Positions 1 through 11,079 of a DNA stretch of 64,000 bases are shown here, piece after piece. A model generated the notes under the pieces. It was not told the origin of the DNA. It did no database searches and saw only the letters and a list, made by a program, of their open reading frames with translations. This stretch comes from Amia ocellicauda. Its lineage: Eukaryota > Chordata > Actinopteri > Amiiformes > Amiidae. The stretch lies in contig NW_027102661.1 of the NCBI RefSeq assembly GCF_036373705.1, positions 868,001 through 932,000 on the forward strand, in the 5' to 3' direction. A program made the translations under genes and the position numbers. Numbering within the stretch: the stretch's first letter is position 1; the number at the start of each line of letters is the position of its first letter.

Positions 1-387
1 TATGGCGTCAGTCTAGGAGGACTCTTTCGTGGTCTCTTTAGAATGGCCGTACCCCTGCTTAAGAGAGGCTTTGCTATAGCCAGACCCCACTTGAAATCAG
101 CGGCTAAAAATATTGTTAGTGACGTGTTCACCAATGTTATGAACCGGGCAGCTAGCCATGAGCATCAGGAGGGTTCGGGTCTCATGGTAATGGCGAGGAG
201 GGGGGGTAAAAGAAGAAACAGCATGTGTCCACCAGGGCGACGAAGATCCGTGGCTAACAAAAAACGAGGAATCTCTCATTCTTCAACATATCGTGGAAAC
301 ACTCGGAGAAGGAAGCAGCACAAGAAAAAACCTGCAAAAAGAAAGTCTCAAAGAAAGAAAAATAGAGCCTCAGGATACATCTTTTAA
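1..387 (+). CDS. pX/pVI-like basic virion protein, copy A (5' end outside window)
   Basis: The visible part carries the conserved LGGLFRGLFR-like segment, a short amphipathic stretch and a tail very rich in Arg, Lys and Ser. It ends three bases before the hexon start. The fuller form is in copy B (15851-16339). By analogy with adenovirus cores it is a DNA-binding or membrane-active minor virion protein; the exact adenovirus counterpart is not certain. Confidence 0.75.
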   Translation, partial: YGVSLGGLFRGLFRMAVPLLKRGFAIARPHLKSAAKNIVSDVFTNVMNRAASHEHQEGSGLMVMARRGGKRRNSMCPPGRRRSVANKKRGISHSSTYRGNTRRRKQHKKKPAKRKSQRKKNRASGYIF

Positions 388-389
388 AC

Positions 390-1681
390 ATGTCTTTTGT
401 CCACAGTCTATCGGAAGAATGCGTCAAATCAGAACTGGATCTGTTTACAGTTCCATACACTCAAACGAGTATAGATAAGATCATATATGTAGAGATTCCC
501 CCTCTTTCTGCAATTTCAGACACGGCCTCTCTGGAGTTTTTTAAAGCTGGCAATGGCGAGGATTATATTGATTTGAATAACACATTTATTTTAATGAACT
601 GTAAAGTGACTGATTAGGATGGCGATGCAATCGAGAAGACGGCCAACGCTGGGGTCATCAATTACCCGGTGGCCACCATGTTTTCACAGGTGGATGTGAC
701 CCTGGGAGATCGGCTCATTAGTCAAAGCAGCAATACTTACCCCTATAGAGCCATGATGGAGTGTAAACTTAATTATAGTGAGGAGACCCTAAGCAAACAG
801 TTCAGCCCCGGCCTTTTCTTCAAAGACATCCCGGAAGCTATGGACGACAAGGATCCAGAGGGACTCAATAAGGGTTTGCAAAAAAGAACGGCCTCTTCAA
901 CAGAAGGGAGGACCTTTGAGCTAATGGGGCATATCCATGCAGACATATTTTTCCAAGAAAAACTCATGCTCAACGGGGTAGACATAAAAATTAAAATGAT
1001 CCGTAGTAAAAGTGCTTTTTGTCTGATGACCCCTGATACTGAAAAATATAAACTGAGCATATTATCGGCCTCGCTGTTTGTGAAAAAAGTGTCCGTCTCC
1101 CCGGCGGTTAAACTAGGACACGCGCAGGCGTTAAGTACCCGATCGAAAGAGTCTATATGAAAGTCCACAGTATCCCCGCAGGGACACGGGTGATGAACCA
1201 GGAAAATCTGTTTCTAGGACAGCTCCCAAAACAGGTTATTATAGGTCTCGAAGATAATGATGCATTTACCGGGGTTTACAACAAGAACCCCTTTAACTTT
1301 AAACATTATAACGCGGAATTTATAGCGTTGTACGTCGATGGTGTGCAGGTTCCATCCAGACCTTTTCAACCTGACTTTGAAAACGGCAATGCGGTTCGTG
1401 AATATGACAGTCTAGTACTGGCTACGGGTCGCCATCTCAAGGATCAAACTCTGCTGATCGATCGCCGGGAATACTGCAGCGGTTACACCCTGTACGGTTT
1501 CAACCTGACCCCTGACGAAGAGTGTGGACAACATTTTTCACTGATGAAGACGGGCAATATGCGTTTGGAGATGCGTTTCAAGCAGCCTCTACCACGCACT
1601 GTAAATATGGTCGTGTATGCAGTGTTTGACAACATTATTGAGGTGAATCAGAGGAGAAACGTTATGTATGATTATTATTAA
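390..1681 (+). pseudogene. Hexon (major capsid protein), copy A, broken
   Basis: Same gene as the open 435-residue hexon at 25938-27245, but this copy is interrupted at a few points. The start follows the basic virion gene almost directly and the end overlaps the upstream ATG of the protease. Some private base changes are shared with the hexon of copy D, which supports an A-D duplicate pair. Confidence 0.88.
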
Positions 1682-1682
1682 A

Positions 1683-2240
1683 ATGAAGACCAGAGAGCTC
1701 AACCACATCATGAATGCCCTGGCCGGCTCACGGAAACTGTTTCAAGGAGTCTACGCCTGCGATCAGCTGCCTAAATTTAAGATCAAGAATTTACCTGCAA
1801 TGTACATAATCAACACACACCCTAAAAATATGCCCGGAGAACATTGGCTGGCTATTTATCTAAGGGAGGACCACCGTGGTGAATTTTTTGATTCCTATGC
1901 AAACCCCCCGGATTTCAGACCTTTCCCTCGGAAGATCAATAACTTTCAGCTCAACAACTGTCAAGAAACCATTTACAGCGGTCGTCAAGTACAAAGTCTT
2001 CAGACCTTCACTTGTGGTCAACACTGTGTGTTTTTCTTATATCATAGATCTAAAGGAAGGTCATACCCCGATATTATGGCCTTGTACAGTGAGGATTTAG
2101 GCCAAAATGATAAAAAAGTGGCAGAGTTTGTCAGGACACTGTGGACCCCCCCTTATAACACAATGACTTACGACCCTAGCCAGCCGTGTATACAGATGGG
2201 GTGTTCTTGTGAGGATTTTAAAAGATGTCATGCGTGTTAA
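1683..2240 (+). CDS. Adenain-like maturation protease, copy A
   Basis: The frame of 185 codons is open over the whole expected length. The family (peptidase C5, adenain-like) uses a His-Asp/Glu-Cys triad with a helper Gln. Here the His lies in GEHWLAIY (about residue 53), the acid just after it in GEFFDSY, and the Cys in TFTCGQHC (about residue 119). It would cleave capsid and core precursors during virion maturation. The Cys-rich C-terminus (GCSCEDFKRCHAC) is typical of Polinton and adintovirus versions. An ATG 15 bases upstream, inside the hexon end, is also in frame; I prefer 1683 because it follows the hexon stop. Confidence 0.88.
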   Translation: MKTRELNHIMNALAGSRKLFQGVYACDQLPKFKIKNLPAMYIINTHPKNMPGEHWLAIYLREDHRGEFFDSYANPPDFRPFPRKINNFQLNNCQETIYSGRQVQSLQTFTCGQHCVFFLYHRSKGRSYPDIMALYSEDLGQNDKKVAEFVRTLWTPPYNTMTYDPSQPCIQMGCSCEDFKRCHAC

Positions 2241-2419
2241 GGTGAAAAAATAATGAAAACAGCCTTTGAATCATTAGTTTTGTTTTTATTCAACACAATT
2301 CTTATACAAAGCAGGGGTTATGGTATAAATAAATGTACAACATTTGAAAAATAAAAAATAAAAATAAAAAATTGTTTGTCGGGTCATTATTTACAGGGGA
2401 GACAAATAAAAACATGAGA
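2241..2419. terminator. Convergent poly(A) region between late blocks, copy A
   Basis: The plus-strand late genes and the minus-strand block meet here. AATAAA-like hexamers occur on the plus strand around 2350 and the complementary TTTATT on the other side (about 2283-2290), so both transcripts can end within 180 bp. Equivalent regions are at 37388-37554 (copy C) and 54033-54211 (copy D). The A-rich run differs in length between copies. Confidence 0.55.
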
Positions 2420-3163
2420 TTAATAAGCTTCCCAACGATGGATAGATCCTGAGGATGGTCGCTCAGCACGGTCAGAGTAATGAGATATCGGAGTCAGATC
2501 AGGCTCCACCTCTTTACACAGACGGACTTTTTGTCGCGTTTCCTGGTTAGGAACTGTTGATTGGGGCATGTTCAGACAGGCCATCGCCTGTAGGAAAGCA
2601 TTCCAGCCTACAGGTCGGCGACTATCGGGTACCTTATTAGTGCTAGTGACACTCTTCAACAAATCAAACATGTGTGAACCTTTGATCAGTTGTCCTTTAA
2701 AAACAAATTCACCCTGTTCATTCCAAGCCGTTACCCGCGGTTTCTGAAGCATTTTGTGCAGGATATATTCTGCATGTCTTTTGCTTCTGGCCGGCATGTT
2801 TCTCAAAACATCCGTTACAACATCTCCCTCTGAACTCTCAACAGGTTCGGTCACCGCAACATCTTTATCAACCGTTCCCCCCGCATCAGCCCCAGAACCA
2901 TTTTCTTGAGAGGCCATGGTTAAAGTTAAAATGTTTTGATCTTTTTCACCCTGTCTAACCAGACGGAGGTAGCGCTGTAACGTGTTGGTATACAACTGGG
3001 CTTTGGAATACTGATTTAAATCGGCCCTGGCCTGTATAGCTTTCATTTCAGAGTCCAGGTTGTTTTCGGCCGTTTGTCTAATGGGCTCTGGCCCGACAAC
3101 ATTTTTTCTCAGTTTCTCAAGCTGCTCCTGAGGGATCAAAAACATTTTCTGAGCATATTCCAT
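2420..3163 (-). CDS. Conserved Polinton protein with coiled N-terminus, copy A
   Basis: A 247-residue open frame. The N-terminus (MEYAQKMFLIPQEQLEKL) followed by a charged helical stretch looks like a coiled coil of about 80 residues. A low-complexity acidic linker follows. The C-terminal part has the pattern WNEQGEFVFKG, GSHMFDLL and GWNAFLQAM, which I recognise as a recurrent unnamed protein of animal Polintons and adintoviruses, always next to the small core protein. Its function is not established; the late-block position suggests a virion component. The start is 3 bp from the end of the core-protein gene. Confidence 0.7.
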   Translation of the reverse strand: MEYAQKMFLIPQEQLEKLRKNVVGPEPIRQTAENNLDSEMKAIQARADLNQYSKAQLYTNTLQRYLRLVRQGEKDQNILTLTMASQENGSGADAGGTVDKDVAVTEPVESSEGDVVTDVLRNMPARSKRHAEYILHKMLQKPRVTAWNEQGEFVFKGQLIKGSHMFDLLKSVTSTNKVPDSRRPVGWNAFLQAMACLNMPQSTVPNQETRQKVRLCKEVEPDLTPISHYSDRAERPSSGSIHRWEAY

Positions 3164-3165
3164 TA

Positions 3166-3501
3166 TTAACCCACTCTGGAAGCTAGAAGACTGGTTAGGA
3201 AAGGCACGGCTATGCTCAACAGCGGTCCTATAAAACCCCCGGTTTGATTAATCTTCTTTCTTTTTCTTTTAATAGAATACTTCTTATTAGCGATGATCTT
3301 GATAACCGCTTTTTGTTTTTTGAGTTTAGAATGTTGAGAAGGGGTTAGGGGTATATTACCGCGTAAGATGTTAAAAGCTATTTCACACAGGGTCTCGATC
3401 AAATCCGAGGGGGCCCCTGCCAGCACAGCTTTCCTATGGCGCGGGCTCCCCTCAAATAACATTTGCAAAAGCGGCAGATTTCTTTTAATCCGAACAGACA
3501 T
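3166..3501 (-). CDS. Small basic core protein with hydrophobic C-terminus, copy A
   Basis: A 111-residue frame. The middle is a basic cluster (KRKRKK) and the C-terminus is a glycine-led hydrophobic segment (GGFIGPLLSIAVPFLTSLL). That layout resembles the small adenovirus core proteins (pX/mu, pVII), which condense DNA. Similar proteins sit between the ATPase and the coiled protein in Polintons generally. Assignment to one adenovirus protein is inference. Confidence 0.65.
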   Translation of the reverse strand: MSVRIKRNLPLLQMLFEGSPRHRKAVLAGAPSDLIETLCEIAFNILRGNIPLTPSQHSKLKKQKAVIKIIANKKYSIKRKRKKINQTGGFIGPLLSIAVPFLTSLLASRVG

Positions 3502-3507
3502 TCTTAT

Positions 3508-4179
3508 TTATTTCCTTTTCTTTAGCACATACACTGCCGGCCAATCGGGCGGGCACAAACCTGTTCTGAGGCGAAAGTCTTCTGGGGTTTGTGCTTTTAA
3601 GTCCGCAATCAAGTACCCGTAGGGTTTTTTGGTGGCATCCTCAAATGCCTCCAAAAAGAACTTGGTCTGGTTAGGGTACATTTGACGAGCCAAGACGGTG
3701 ACCTGTAGTTTATCTCTGGGGTTTTTAAAAAGAATTATATAATTGGCATTTAAATTAATAGTGCGGCTTTTTTTACCTTGAAAAAATAGATTTTGAACTA
3801 AATAAATAATACTTTAATTCCTATGATGAGTGTACTTTGTGAAAGCTTTTTCCACTTCACTGTTGTCACCGGCCTGCTCCATCTGGTCATCAAGGATCAC
3901 TAGGTTAGTTTGACCGGGCGGGAACAAGTCATCGCCACACAACGAGGCGGGGAGACCTTGCACAAATTTCAGATTATTTTTTTTCGAAGCCAAATCATCG
4001 TAGAGAGGTTGCCAGCAAGAGTAACACCACACTATGTTGTCAAGAGCTTGGGACACGGTTGCGTCCACATCTTCTATGATGTTCTTTATAAGATAGCTCT
4101 TCCCCGAATTGGAGGGACCGGCTATAATACAGGAGAAAGGGTGTTGAAGTCTGTTATCAAAACCACCGCTAATATCCAT
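3508..4179 (-). pseudogene. FtsK/A32-type packaging ATPase, copy A, broken
   Basis: Genome-packaging ATPase of the FtsK-HerA superfamily. Walker A (GPSNSGKS) lies about 20 residues from the start and Walker B (LVILDD) about residue 95. The family would pump viral DNA into the preformed capsid. The gene start overlaps the end of the polymerase gene by about 11 bp. This copy is interrupted; the copy at 38652-39314 is open throughout. Confidence 0.85.
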
Positions 4180-7100
4180 AAGGCAGAGTGGTATAATCAG
4201 TCTTCAACACTCTTTTATTGTACACCACCCTGAATCGTTTGTTTAGTGATCTATTTTCCAACGTGTACCCCTTTTTATTGCGATAGATCTGATTTCCGGC
4301 TGTAATAATCTCACGAGGAGGCGCGTCTTTCTCGGTTAAAAAACTTTCTACCAGGGTCGTCAGAGACTTGATGTTAATGAGCTTGTTGTTACAATGGTTC
4401 AGAGTGAAACCCTTAACTTTCATACAGGTCTTACCCGCAGCCGTTCTGTATGCGTAAGTCTTAGGACCCCCTGAAACAAACTCCACTATGTGGTCCTGAG
4501 GATCTAGTTCGCTCGTTAACTCCCCAAGGTAGTCCCCGAGGGGAGGGACCCAATCCCCTGGCCTGGTGACAAAGATTACAGAGTCAGTATCATGATAGAG
4601 CGTGCGTTCCTGCAACTGATCCATTAAGTTGTACAGTTCAAGCCGGGCGTAAGCCGTGGTAAAAACCGCTATGAAAACATTAACGTTCCCCTGTTTGGTG
4701 GGGAAATCTTTAGGGGCCCTCCACTGGACCTGTGCCACGTGGTCATTTAAGAATTGAAAGTGTGATACTGCATGTTGTTTGGAAAACATAAATTCTATGA
4801 ACAGTTCAGGGGTTTTAATCAAGGTTGTGTTTAGACGGTAATTTCTTTCCCCAAACTTACCCCACAGACTGTTTAAAATCAGTTTGGACATTTGTCTCTT
4901 GGCGGGGTTTACAGTTATGTTCCCCGGCTCTAGACGGATCCCTTCCTTTTCAAAATATTGATGAACGTATCGCTCTTTGGCCGCGGAGTCAACACACCAT
5001 GAGGGATAGCCCGATGCCTCCTGTTTCCCTTTCAGATGGGTCATAATGTAATCAGCAAAAAGAGTATCAGTTTTTTCAGAAAAATGCCAAACCTCATACA
5101 CCTTACCGACTCTGTAACCTTTCTCCACCGCCTTGTCAAGCTCAATGCTACACCAGACACCCGTCAGCGCTCTCTCTTCATCACTGTGCAGACAAGAGGT
5201 AGTTTGATTTTCAGTTTCCACACACGTTCTACACAGAGGGAACATCAATTTTCCCGAACACCTGTAAGGCAACACGGGTAAGAACAGCTCGCGAGGAGGG
5301 TACATGGTGACTTTGATCAAACTAAAGTAATGTCCGATTTCGAGAAAGTCACGATAAACAATGGTTGGACGCCCCACCGGGTACATTTTGGTCTTGTTGA
5401 CATAAGGGTACAGACTGGTGAAATCATAGTAATCTACTCTCTCACCCTCCTTTACCTCATAATGTAAACAGAGGGCATTGGTACAACCCCCAAATAACGC
5501 ATCCTGGGGCTCTAGACATTCAGGAAAGTCCAAGGTTTCCATAAACCGTTGTACCCCCGCATCCTGTTGCTTCAGGGTCGTCCACTCGTGTTCCCAAATC
5601 ACCAGCACGTTCAAACCATAGGTGTTTTTTAAAGTTTCAATTCGTTCCTGGAAATCAAAGTACATATCACCGCAGAGTTTTAGTGTTACGGGGTTAAAGG
5701 TGTTTGGGTCAAAGCACTGAGGACAGCCATGGTAAATACAACCGGCAAACTCATAAGCGGTACGCCGCCCGGACACGTCGCTAAAACCGTCTAAGTAGTA
5801 AGGCCCCATTTTTACTTCCCCTTGATTTAAAGCATGTCTGATGAAGATGTTATCCCGGGCACTCAGGTATTCCACCCACTGTATGGAGACAGTCGAAAAG
5901 TTCTTTTGTCTAGCACGATAGTTGTCAGAAGTGGTGACCGCTATAGTGTTTTTCTGCAAGAAATTGGACCGATACATTTTCATGCAGAGAGACGCTATGG
6001 TCACACTTTGCAAAGGGTTGAGACCCGATGTGTTGATAACCTCGGCGCAGAAACGCACACAGGCTTCTTTAAGGATCACCACATCATTTTTACAATAAGC
6101 GGCCATCTCTTCTCGGAAATCAAAAACACCTCACTTAACCGTATTGTACCATTTAAAGAATTCCTCCCTCTCATGAGACATCATAGTATCAACCCCATAA
6201 TAAGAGGCGGGCGGGTTGGACCCTTGATAATTTTGAGTGTCCTTAGTATTAAAAAAATGGCAGAACCAACCTTTCTTCTGAGCCTCAAAACCCAGAGCCT
6301 TAGGCAAAGCGCTCAATTTCATGGGGAGGAAATTTAACAAGTCTATGTAACGTTAGTTGAAAGCTTCGTCGGTGAAACACATGATCTTGCTACCCTGAGC
6401 TATTATTCTTGGGGTCACCCCATTTTCCACCAGATACTTCATCAAAATGTAAGAATCATAACCCTTAGCATTGTGGGCAATAAATGTGTAATTGAGGTAT
6501 TTTGGACCTCGATACCGCGTAAAGAAATCCCTGACACAACTCTCACCGCTAGCTGACCACTCACGATCCAACATGTCAATACAGTGTATATAATTAGCAA
6601 CGTGGACCCCGTTTTCTTGCCGGCATTCAAAATCAAAAAAGACATACCAGTTGTGCGGCGGCTCCTTTTTAACCGGCTGAATAAAGCACTGGTGTTCGGA
6701 CCCCGGGGTTAAATCAGCATTACAGATCCTGCATCTCGGCTCCAGACATTTGTGTGGTTTAACCTCATGAAAACGGTACTGGAGGCAACACTGCGGGCAA
6801 CATTTAGTTTGATCACAATAACTCCATTTTTTAACCCCTCTCAGCAGCGGCCCTCTGTACCTTATGCTCGGAAAAACAGAACGCTGAGAGACAAATCCTT
6901 AAGCAATCTTTACATCGGATGGTAGGGGCCAAACCCTTACGACATTGCGGATTGAAACAGACGTTACAGTAACCGTCACAGCGGTGCTTAAGCTTATCAT
7001 TGAAGGCCTTATAACACCAATGACAAACATACGAACAACCCAAAAAAGCCGTCAAACTCTTTATTCCAAAGTAATGACTATCACTTAGGAAGAGAAACAG

Positions 7101-7508
7101 TGTCTGTGTATGGGTTTCAGGATGTGTCTGAAATTTCACAAATACTTCCTTTACCTCACAACGGTACCACACAACAATTTTTAAAGACAACAACTCCTCA
7201 AACTTGGTGATGTCTGAAAAGGCAACCATCTGTTGAGAGTTTAAGCCGGCCCTCTGATGAAGCATTAAAGCCTCTTGCAGAGCTTGGGGTTCAGGCATGT
7301 CGGGGGTGAGTAGTTTTATTAAACTGTAAGCAAAACAGAGCTTATTGTCCCCACTGGAACTCACCACTAATTGCCTGAGCTTGGTCCTAATTATGTCGTT
7401 CTTCAAGCATTTCGACAGTCATCTAAGCGCCCCACCCTCAGGGTTACGAACCACATTCATTACCAGAGACAGACTTTCATCAGCTAAGATGGCTGCGTTA
7501 CTTTGCAA
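4169..7508 (-). pseudogene. Protein-primed family B DNA polymerase, copy A, broken
   Basis: About 1,100 codons on the minus strand. The N-terminal region has many CxxC pairs (zinc-binding). Then come exonuclease motifs (FDFECRQ, HNAKGYD and YCKNDVVIL) and polymerase motifs A (DFTSLYP), B (LNSLWGKFG) and C (YHDTDS). The long insert between A and B fits the TPR1 segment of protein-primed polymerases. It would copy the linear genome from terminal protein primers. The 5' end overlaps the acidic repeat gene by about 25 bp. Interrupted at several points. Confidence 0.9.
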
Positions 7509-8302
7509 TAACGCTTCGATTTTAGCCAGACGTCTAAATTATCTCCACTCAGCATTACAGATAGGTTGCTAAACAAATCATCCCCTCTGAGTTCTAACTG
7601 TACAACATCTCGAGGTCTGACCCTTTCAGCAACCTGTTCAAGCATTTTCTGCAAGGCCTCGTGTATGTTGACAAATATTTCTGCATAATTGTCACAATTT
7701 AAAAGTTCTGCAAAATTAAAACGCTGAATCATTTCAAAATTGTTATAGGCCGGTCTATCTATAATCACGGGATCACTGGTACTCTTGGACACATCATCAT
7801 TTTGAACAAAGCCTTCACCCCCTACATTCTCACAGAGCATGTCCTCCACAGCCTTATCAGTCTCAGAACCCTCCACATTCCGAACACCCCCACTGCTGAC
7901 ATCTACAAAACCCCCTTTTTGAGGAGGCTCATTTAAAGCCTGTAAAAGTCCTTCAAAGATATCCAACCGGTTAATGTCAAGACCCTCCTCTATAGTGATG
8001 GCTGCTTCTGCCGCCATCCTGTGTTCTAATTGTCTCAAATCATTTATAATAGGGGCAGAATTTGGTCGGGGTAGCTCCTCCAAAGCCTCCACCATTTCAA
8101 ACAAATCGGGGTGAACTAGGGGGTGAACCTCTATAAGCGCTACCGGTGGGAGGTGGTTATTTAGATCATTGACCATCTGTAACAGGTCGGGGTTCACCGG
8201 TAAGTCTGTTAATTCACATTCTATCGGTGGTAATTGGGGGTTATTTAAATCATTTATCATTTGTAATAGTTCCAGGTTCATTGGGACATCAGAGGAGTTC
8301 AC
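7484..8302 (-). CDS. Acidic protein with internal LLQMxNDLNN repeats, copy A
   Basis: A 272-residue frame of unknown function. The first 130 residues hold about four units of roughly 24 residues. The first two carry LLQMINDLNN and LLQMVNDLNN; the later two are diverged (DLFEMVEALEEL, DIFEGLLQALNEP). Pro-rich linkers separate the units. The rest is acidic, then a C-terminal helical region. No catalytic motif is seen. The first codon of this stretch is GTG and the first ATG is codon 8. It lies between the polymerase, which it overlaps, and the Pro/Ser-rich gene, so a role in replication or early control is possible but unproven. Confidence 0.6.
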   Translation of the reverse strand: MNSSDVPMNLELLQMINDLNNPQLPPIECELTDLPVNPDLLQMVNDLNNHLPPVALIEVHPLVHPDLFEMVEALEELPRPNSAPIINDLRQLEHRMAAEAAITIEEGLDINRLDIFEGLLQALNEPPQKGGFVDVSSGGVRNVEGSETDKAVEDMLCENVGGEGFVQNDDVSKSTSDPVIIDRPAYNNFEMIQRFNFAELLNCDNYAEIFVNIHEALQKMLEQVAERVRPRDVVQLELRGDDLFSNLSVMLSGDNLDVWLKSKRYCKVTQPS

Positions 8303-8464
8303 AACAGGGCCGGGGATGTTCTCTCGGGAAGGTCTTTTTGGGGCCCTAGCTTGTTCATAATCCTTTAGTTTGTGAGTTCTTTTACCAAGTCAGGACATTT
8401 TTTAATTTATTTTTTATTTTTCCAACAACCCACAATAGTAAGGCGTTTTGTGTCTATTAAAACA

Positions 8465-9066
8465 TTAAATACGGTACAATTCGTTAGTAAGGGTATTAAT
8501 AAGGGTGTTTTGGCTCTCTATCACCAGGTTTTGCCCCACTAACACAAGTCTTTGATTTTGTAACAAAGTATGTAGCAACTCATGCCGACCTTCAGGAAGT
8601 AGCTCCGGGGGCTGGTGGCCTGGCTCAGCTTCAAAGGATGGTCGCTCCGGTAAATCTCGGTCGAAGGAGGCAGGGAGCGAGCGTATACTCATGGACGGAG
8701 ACCAAGAAGGCCTTTGCGGTGACACCCTGGCCAAGCGCGGGGTACTGTTCCGCGTTTCTGTAGCCAAGAAACGGGTCTGGGGGGACGATGTTGAAACCAG
8801 GCCGTCGTTGGGTGGTGTGTCAGCCCTGACTGACGGCGACCCCTGAGGTTGTTGGATGCCTGTATTTGTTCCGCCCGACAATGCGGCGGGCTGAATCTGG
8901 GGTGTTGAATTACCCCTAGAAGGCTGTGGCCTGAGTAGATGTTGGGGGGTCTCCAAGACCACCGTGGGGGATCCTATCGGTGATCTCACCGGGGAAGATG
9001 TTTGATCCCACTTAGACGGGGTAATTGTCCTCAATAGCTCATCCACAGAATGACTATCCCAAGAGT
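8465..9066 (-). CDS. Pro/Ser-rich protein, probable last exon, copy A
   Basis: Open for about 200 codons on the minus strand. The first two thirds are Ser/Pro/Thr-rich with many SP and TP dipeptides (RSPIGSPT, GSPS, VSPQRPS), typical of a phosphorylated, disordered regulator. The last 45 residues are non-polar and heptad-like (LLHTLLQNQRLVL to the C-terminus), suggesting oligomerisation. The frame stays open past its first ATG up to a pyrimidine tract and AG near 9067, which looks like a splice acceptor. Function unknown. It is the most distal gene of the leftward block and the first that would be read from the right-end promoter. Confidence 0.55.
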
Positions 9067-11079
9067 CTTGGGAAGAATAAAAATATACATTACATTTACA
9101 TCTTTAAACGGTGACAGAAATCAAACTTAAAACAACATGTCCAGGACATTCAAAACCTTTAGCTTTTTTAAACCTTTGAAAATAGCCTTAGACATTCACT
9201 ACAACGCCTTATTATTTACAGACAATATATTTATTAGGACTTGATAATAAATGTAAAACAGAGAAGCCGCTGTAAATAAACTGTTTCTTAAATGTTTCTT
9301 TAAAAACTGTAATATTGTTAATAAAACACACACACACACAACAACATTTCATTTTTAAACGAACCTTCCAAGTGTAAACGCTTCCTGATCCCGGGACTTC
9401 CTGTTTCACAAACGTTTTCACGATCTGTTTAAATATTAAATACAATGAACACCTTCAAGCCTTTTCCTACAACCACTTTAAAACAGAAGTATAATAGCGG
9501 GAGATAAGCCAAACAACTTACTAAACCCTTTCGGACGTCTTTACTTCCTAACCAGACGGTACGGCAATCGGTCATTTCTAAACACGTTCCCCAGAAACAA
9601 GCATAGACCTGTCCGGACTTCTAAAGATCTTTCCCAGAACCCCCCGCCCTACAGGAAATGGTCACCCATCGCTTAAATATTAGCCATCAACGGGCAAACA
9701 AAGCCCTTTTAAAAACATTAAAGTTTGAAAGATCTTACTTACCTCCACAGAATAATCGTTTCTTATGTTTTTCGGCTGGTTTAGCTTTTTGCACCGCTGT
9801 GAAGGTAAGAGACATGTTTAACCTTTAACCACACCGCTTTATAAGAAGCTTTAACCTCTTACAGGCTGCAGACATATACTCACAGCTATCAGATACCGGG
9901 GCTAACGGCCTTTCAGATTCTTGAAAGGTTACGGTTCTCGAAGGTAAAACGAAACAAGCCCTCGATGTGGAAGGCCTTTCGTTGTCTCGAACCACGTTTC
10001 TTAATACTGTTAGACAGGATAATTTTTTAAAATTAACAAAACTGGACTCAAACATCTTACAGAAACGTTATACAAACAAACAGGGGTTTAGTTCTTACCC
10101 GGTCGGCAGACAGCCTGTCTAGGGACAACCATTTCTCTTGGTCGATCCTCGGAGACATTAATCACAGGCCTTTCGATAGTTTCTGTGTAATTAAAGAGAC
10201 CGGCATTAATATATATTAAAACGTTTTCATAACTCTAATGAGCCGCTTCAAAACCACACACACCCATGCATAAGAACCCATCAGCGCAAACACAAAAATC
10301 TTACCGTCGTTGTTCCAGATGATCTCCTCAGCGTTGGGAATTAACTCCTGTTGACTGGTTGAAAAATAATTTTACAGAACTTAAAACAGATGTTATAGCC
10401 TTATTTACAATACATGCACACAACACGCTCTGAGTCAATGAAAATAATCTGAAGACTTGCCTAAAAACTCGTTTAAATCGAATCGCTGATGTTGTTTCCG
10501 GACATTGTTGATCTTTAGTCTTAAATCGAAAGGTCAGTATGAGTCTGTCGAGCTGAAGACCAGACCTTCATACTTATACTGATGGCCACATGCCGGATCT
10601 GTTTGTAAGGCATTGTTCTGGTCTGGCCTTTGTGCCACCCTGTTACCAATTAACATATCAAAACCAACCAATAAAATGACACTGCATCAAATTTCAAATA
10701 GAAACCAAGATGGAGACGATCTCTCTCCTCTCTACTCTAAACTTTTATTAGAACCTTTTGGTCTCTCAAAAAAACATTTTTAAGCATCAAGACCTATAGT
10801 CAACAACCACTAAGAATATTTCAGGCCTTTATAAGCGCTAAAAAACAACCTGAGCCTAGAAAATAACTATAAAGATCAAAAATAACTAGCGCTTTTACAG
10901 TGATTTTTTTTTTTTTTTTTATAGCGATGCTTTGTTTGGTATTAAACAAGTCACAAACTACTCAGAACAGCGTTTATCCCCGCAAAAGAGATATTTGGGT
11001 TTATTTTACAAAGCTTATAAATTATATAGGTTAAAAGTATTCTGAATGTTTTGATATCACACGCCATACCAACTGTTGT
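9067..11079 (-). other. Right-hand region with splice-like short segments, copy A
   Basis: No long frame that I trust. Between about 9743 and 10354 the minus strand has four short open segments (about 50-125 bp). Each is bounded by an acceptor-like pyrimidine-AG and a donor-like GT (GTAAG or GTGAG), and their phases agree with the acceptor at 9066-9068. One encodes a lysine-rich, NLS-like stretch. This suggests a spliced leftward transcript. Further right are AT-rich DNA, a run of about 17 T near 10904-10920 and a TTATAAA-like box on the minus strand near 10830. The same region recurs at 44171-46874 and 58581-60587. Confidence 0.5.

Larger units (their letters stand above)
1..11079 (+). mobile_element. 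Polinton/adintovirus copy A, left part outside window
   Basis: This is the right two thirds of a Polinton (Maverick) element of the adintovirus type. It starts inside the small basic virion gene and continues with hexon and protease (plus strand), then the coiled protein, core protein, ATPase, polymerase, acidic repeat protein and Pro/Ser-rich protein (minus strand), then about 2 kb without long frames. It stops abruptly near 11079 and runs into tRNA-Val spacer DNA; the right inverted repeat seen in copy C is absent. It is a young fossil with several broken genes, roughly half a dozen breaks by my reading. The same right-hand end recurs in copy D, so the two are duplicates of each other. Confidence 0.93.

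Noticed and set aside
773-1168. Antisense frame over the hexon gene, repeated in every copy
   Set aside because: Shadow of the hexon reading frame; the family match is on the plus strand.
9212-9445. A 77-codon minus-strand frame also present at 44316-44549 and 58727-58960
   Set aside because: Its presence in three places follows from recent duplication. It has no ATG context, no recognisable domain, is low in complexity and overlaps the presumed intron region.
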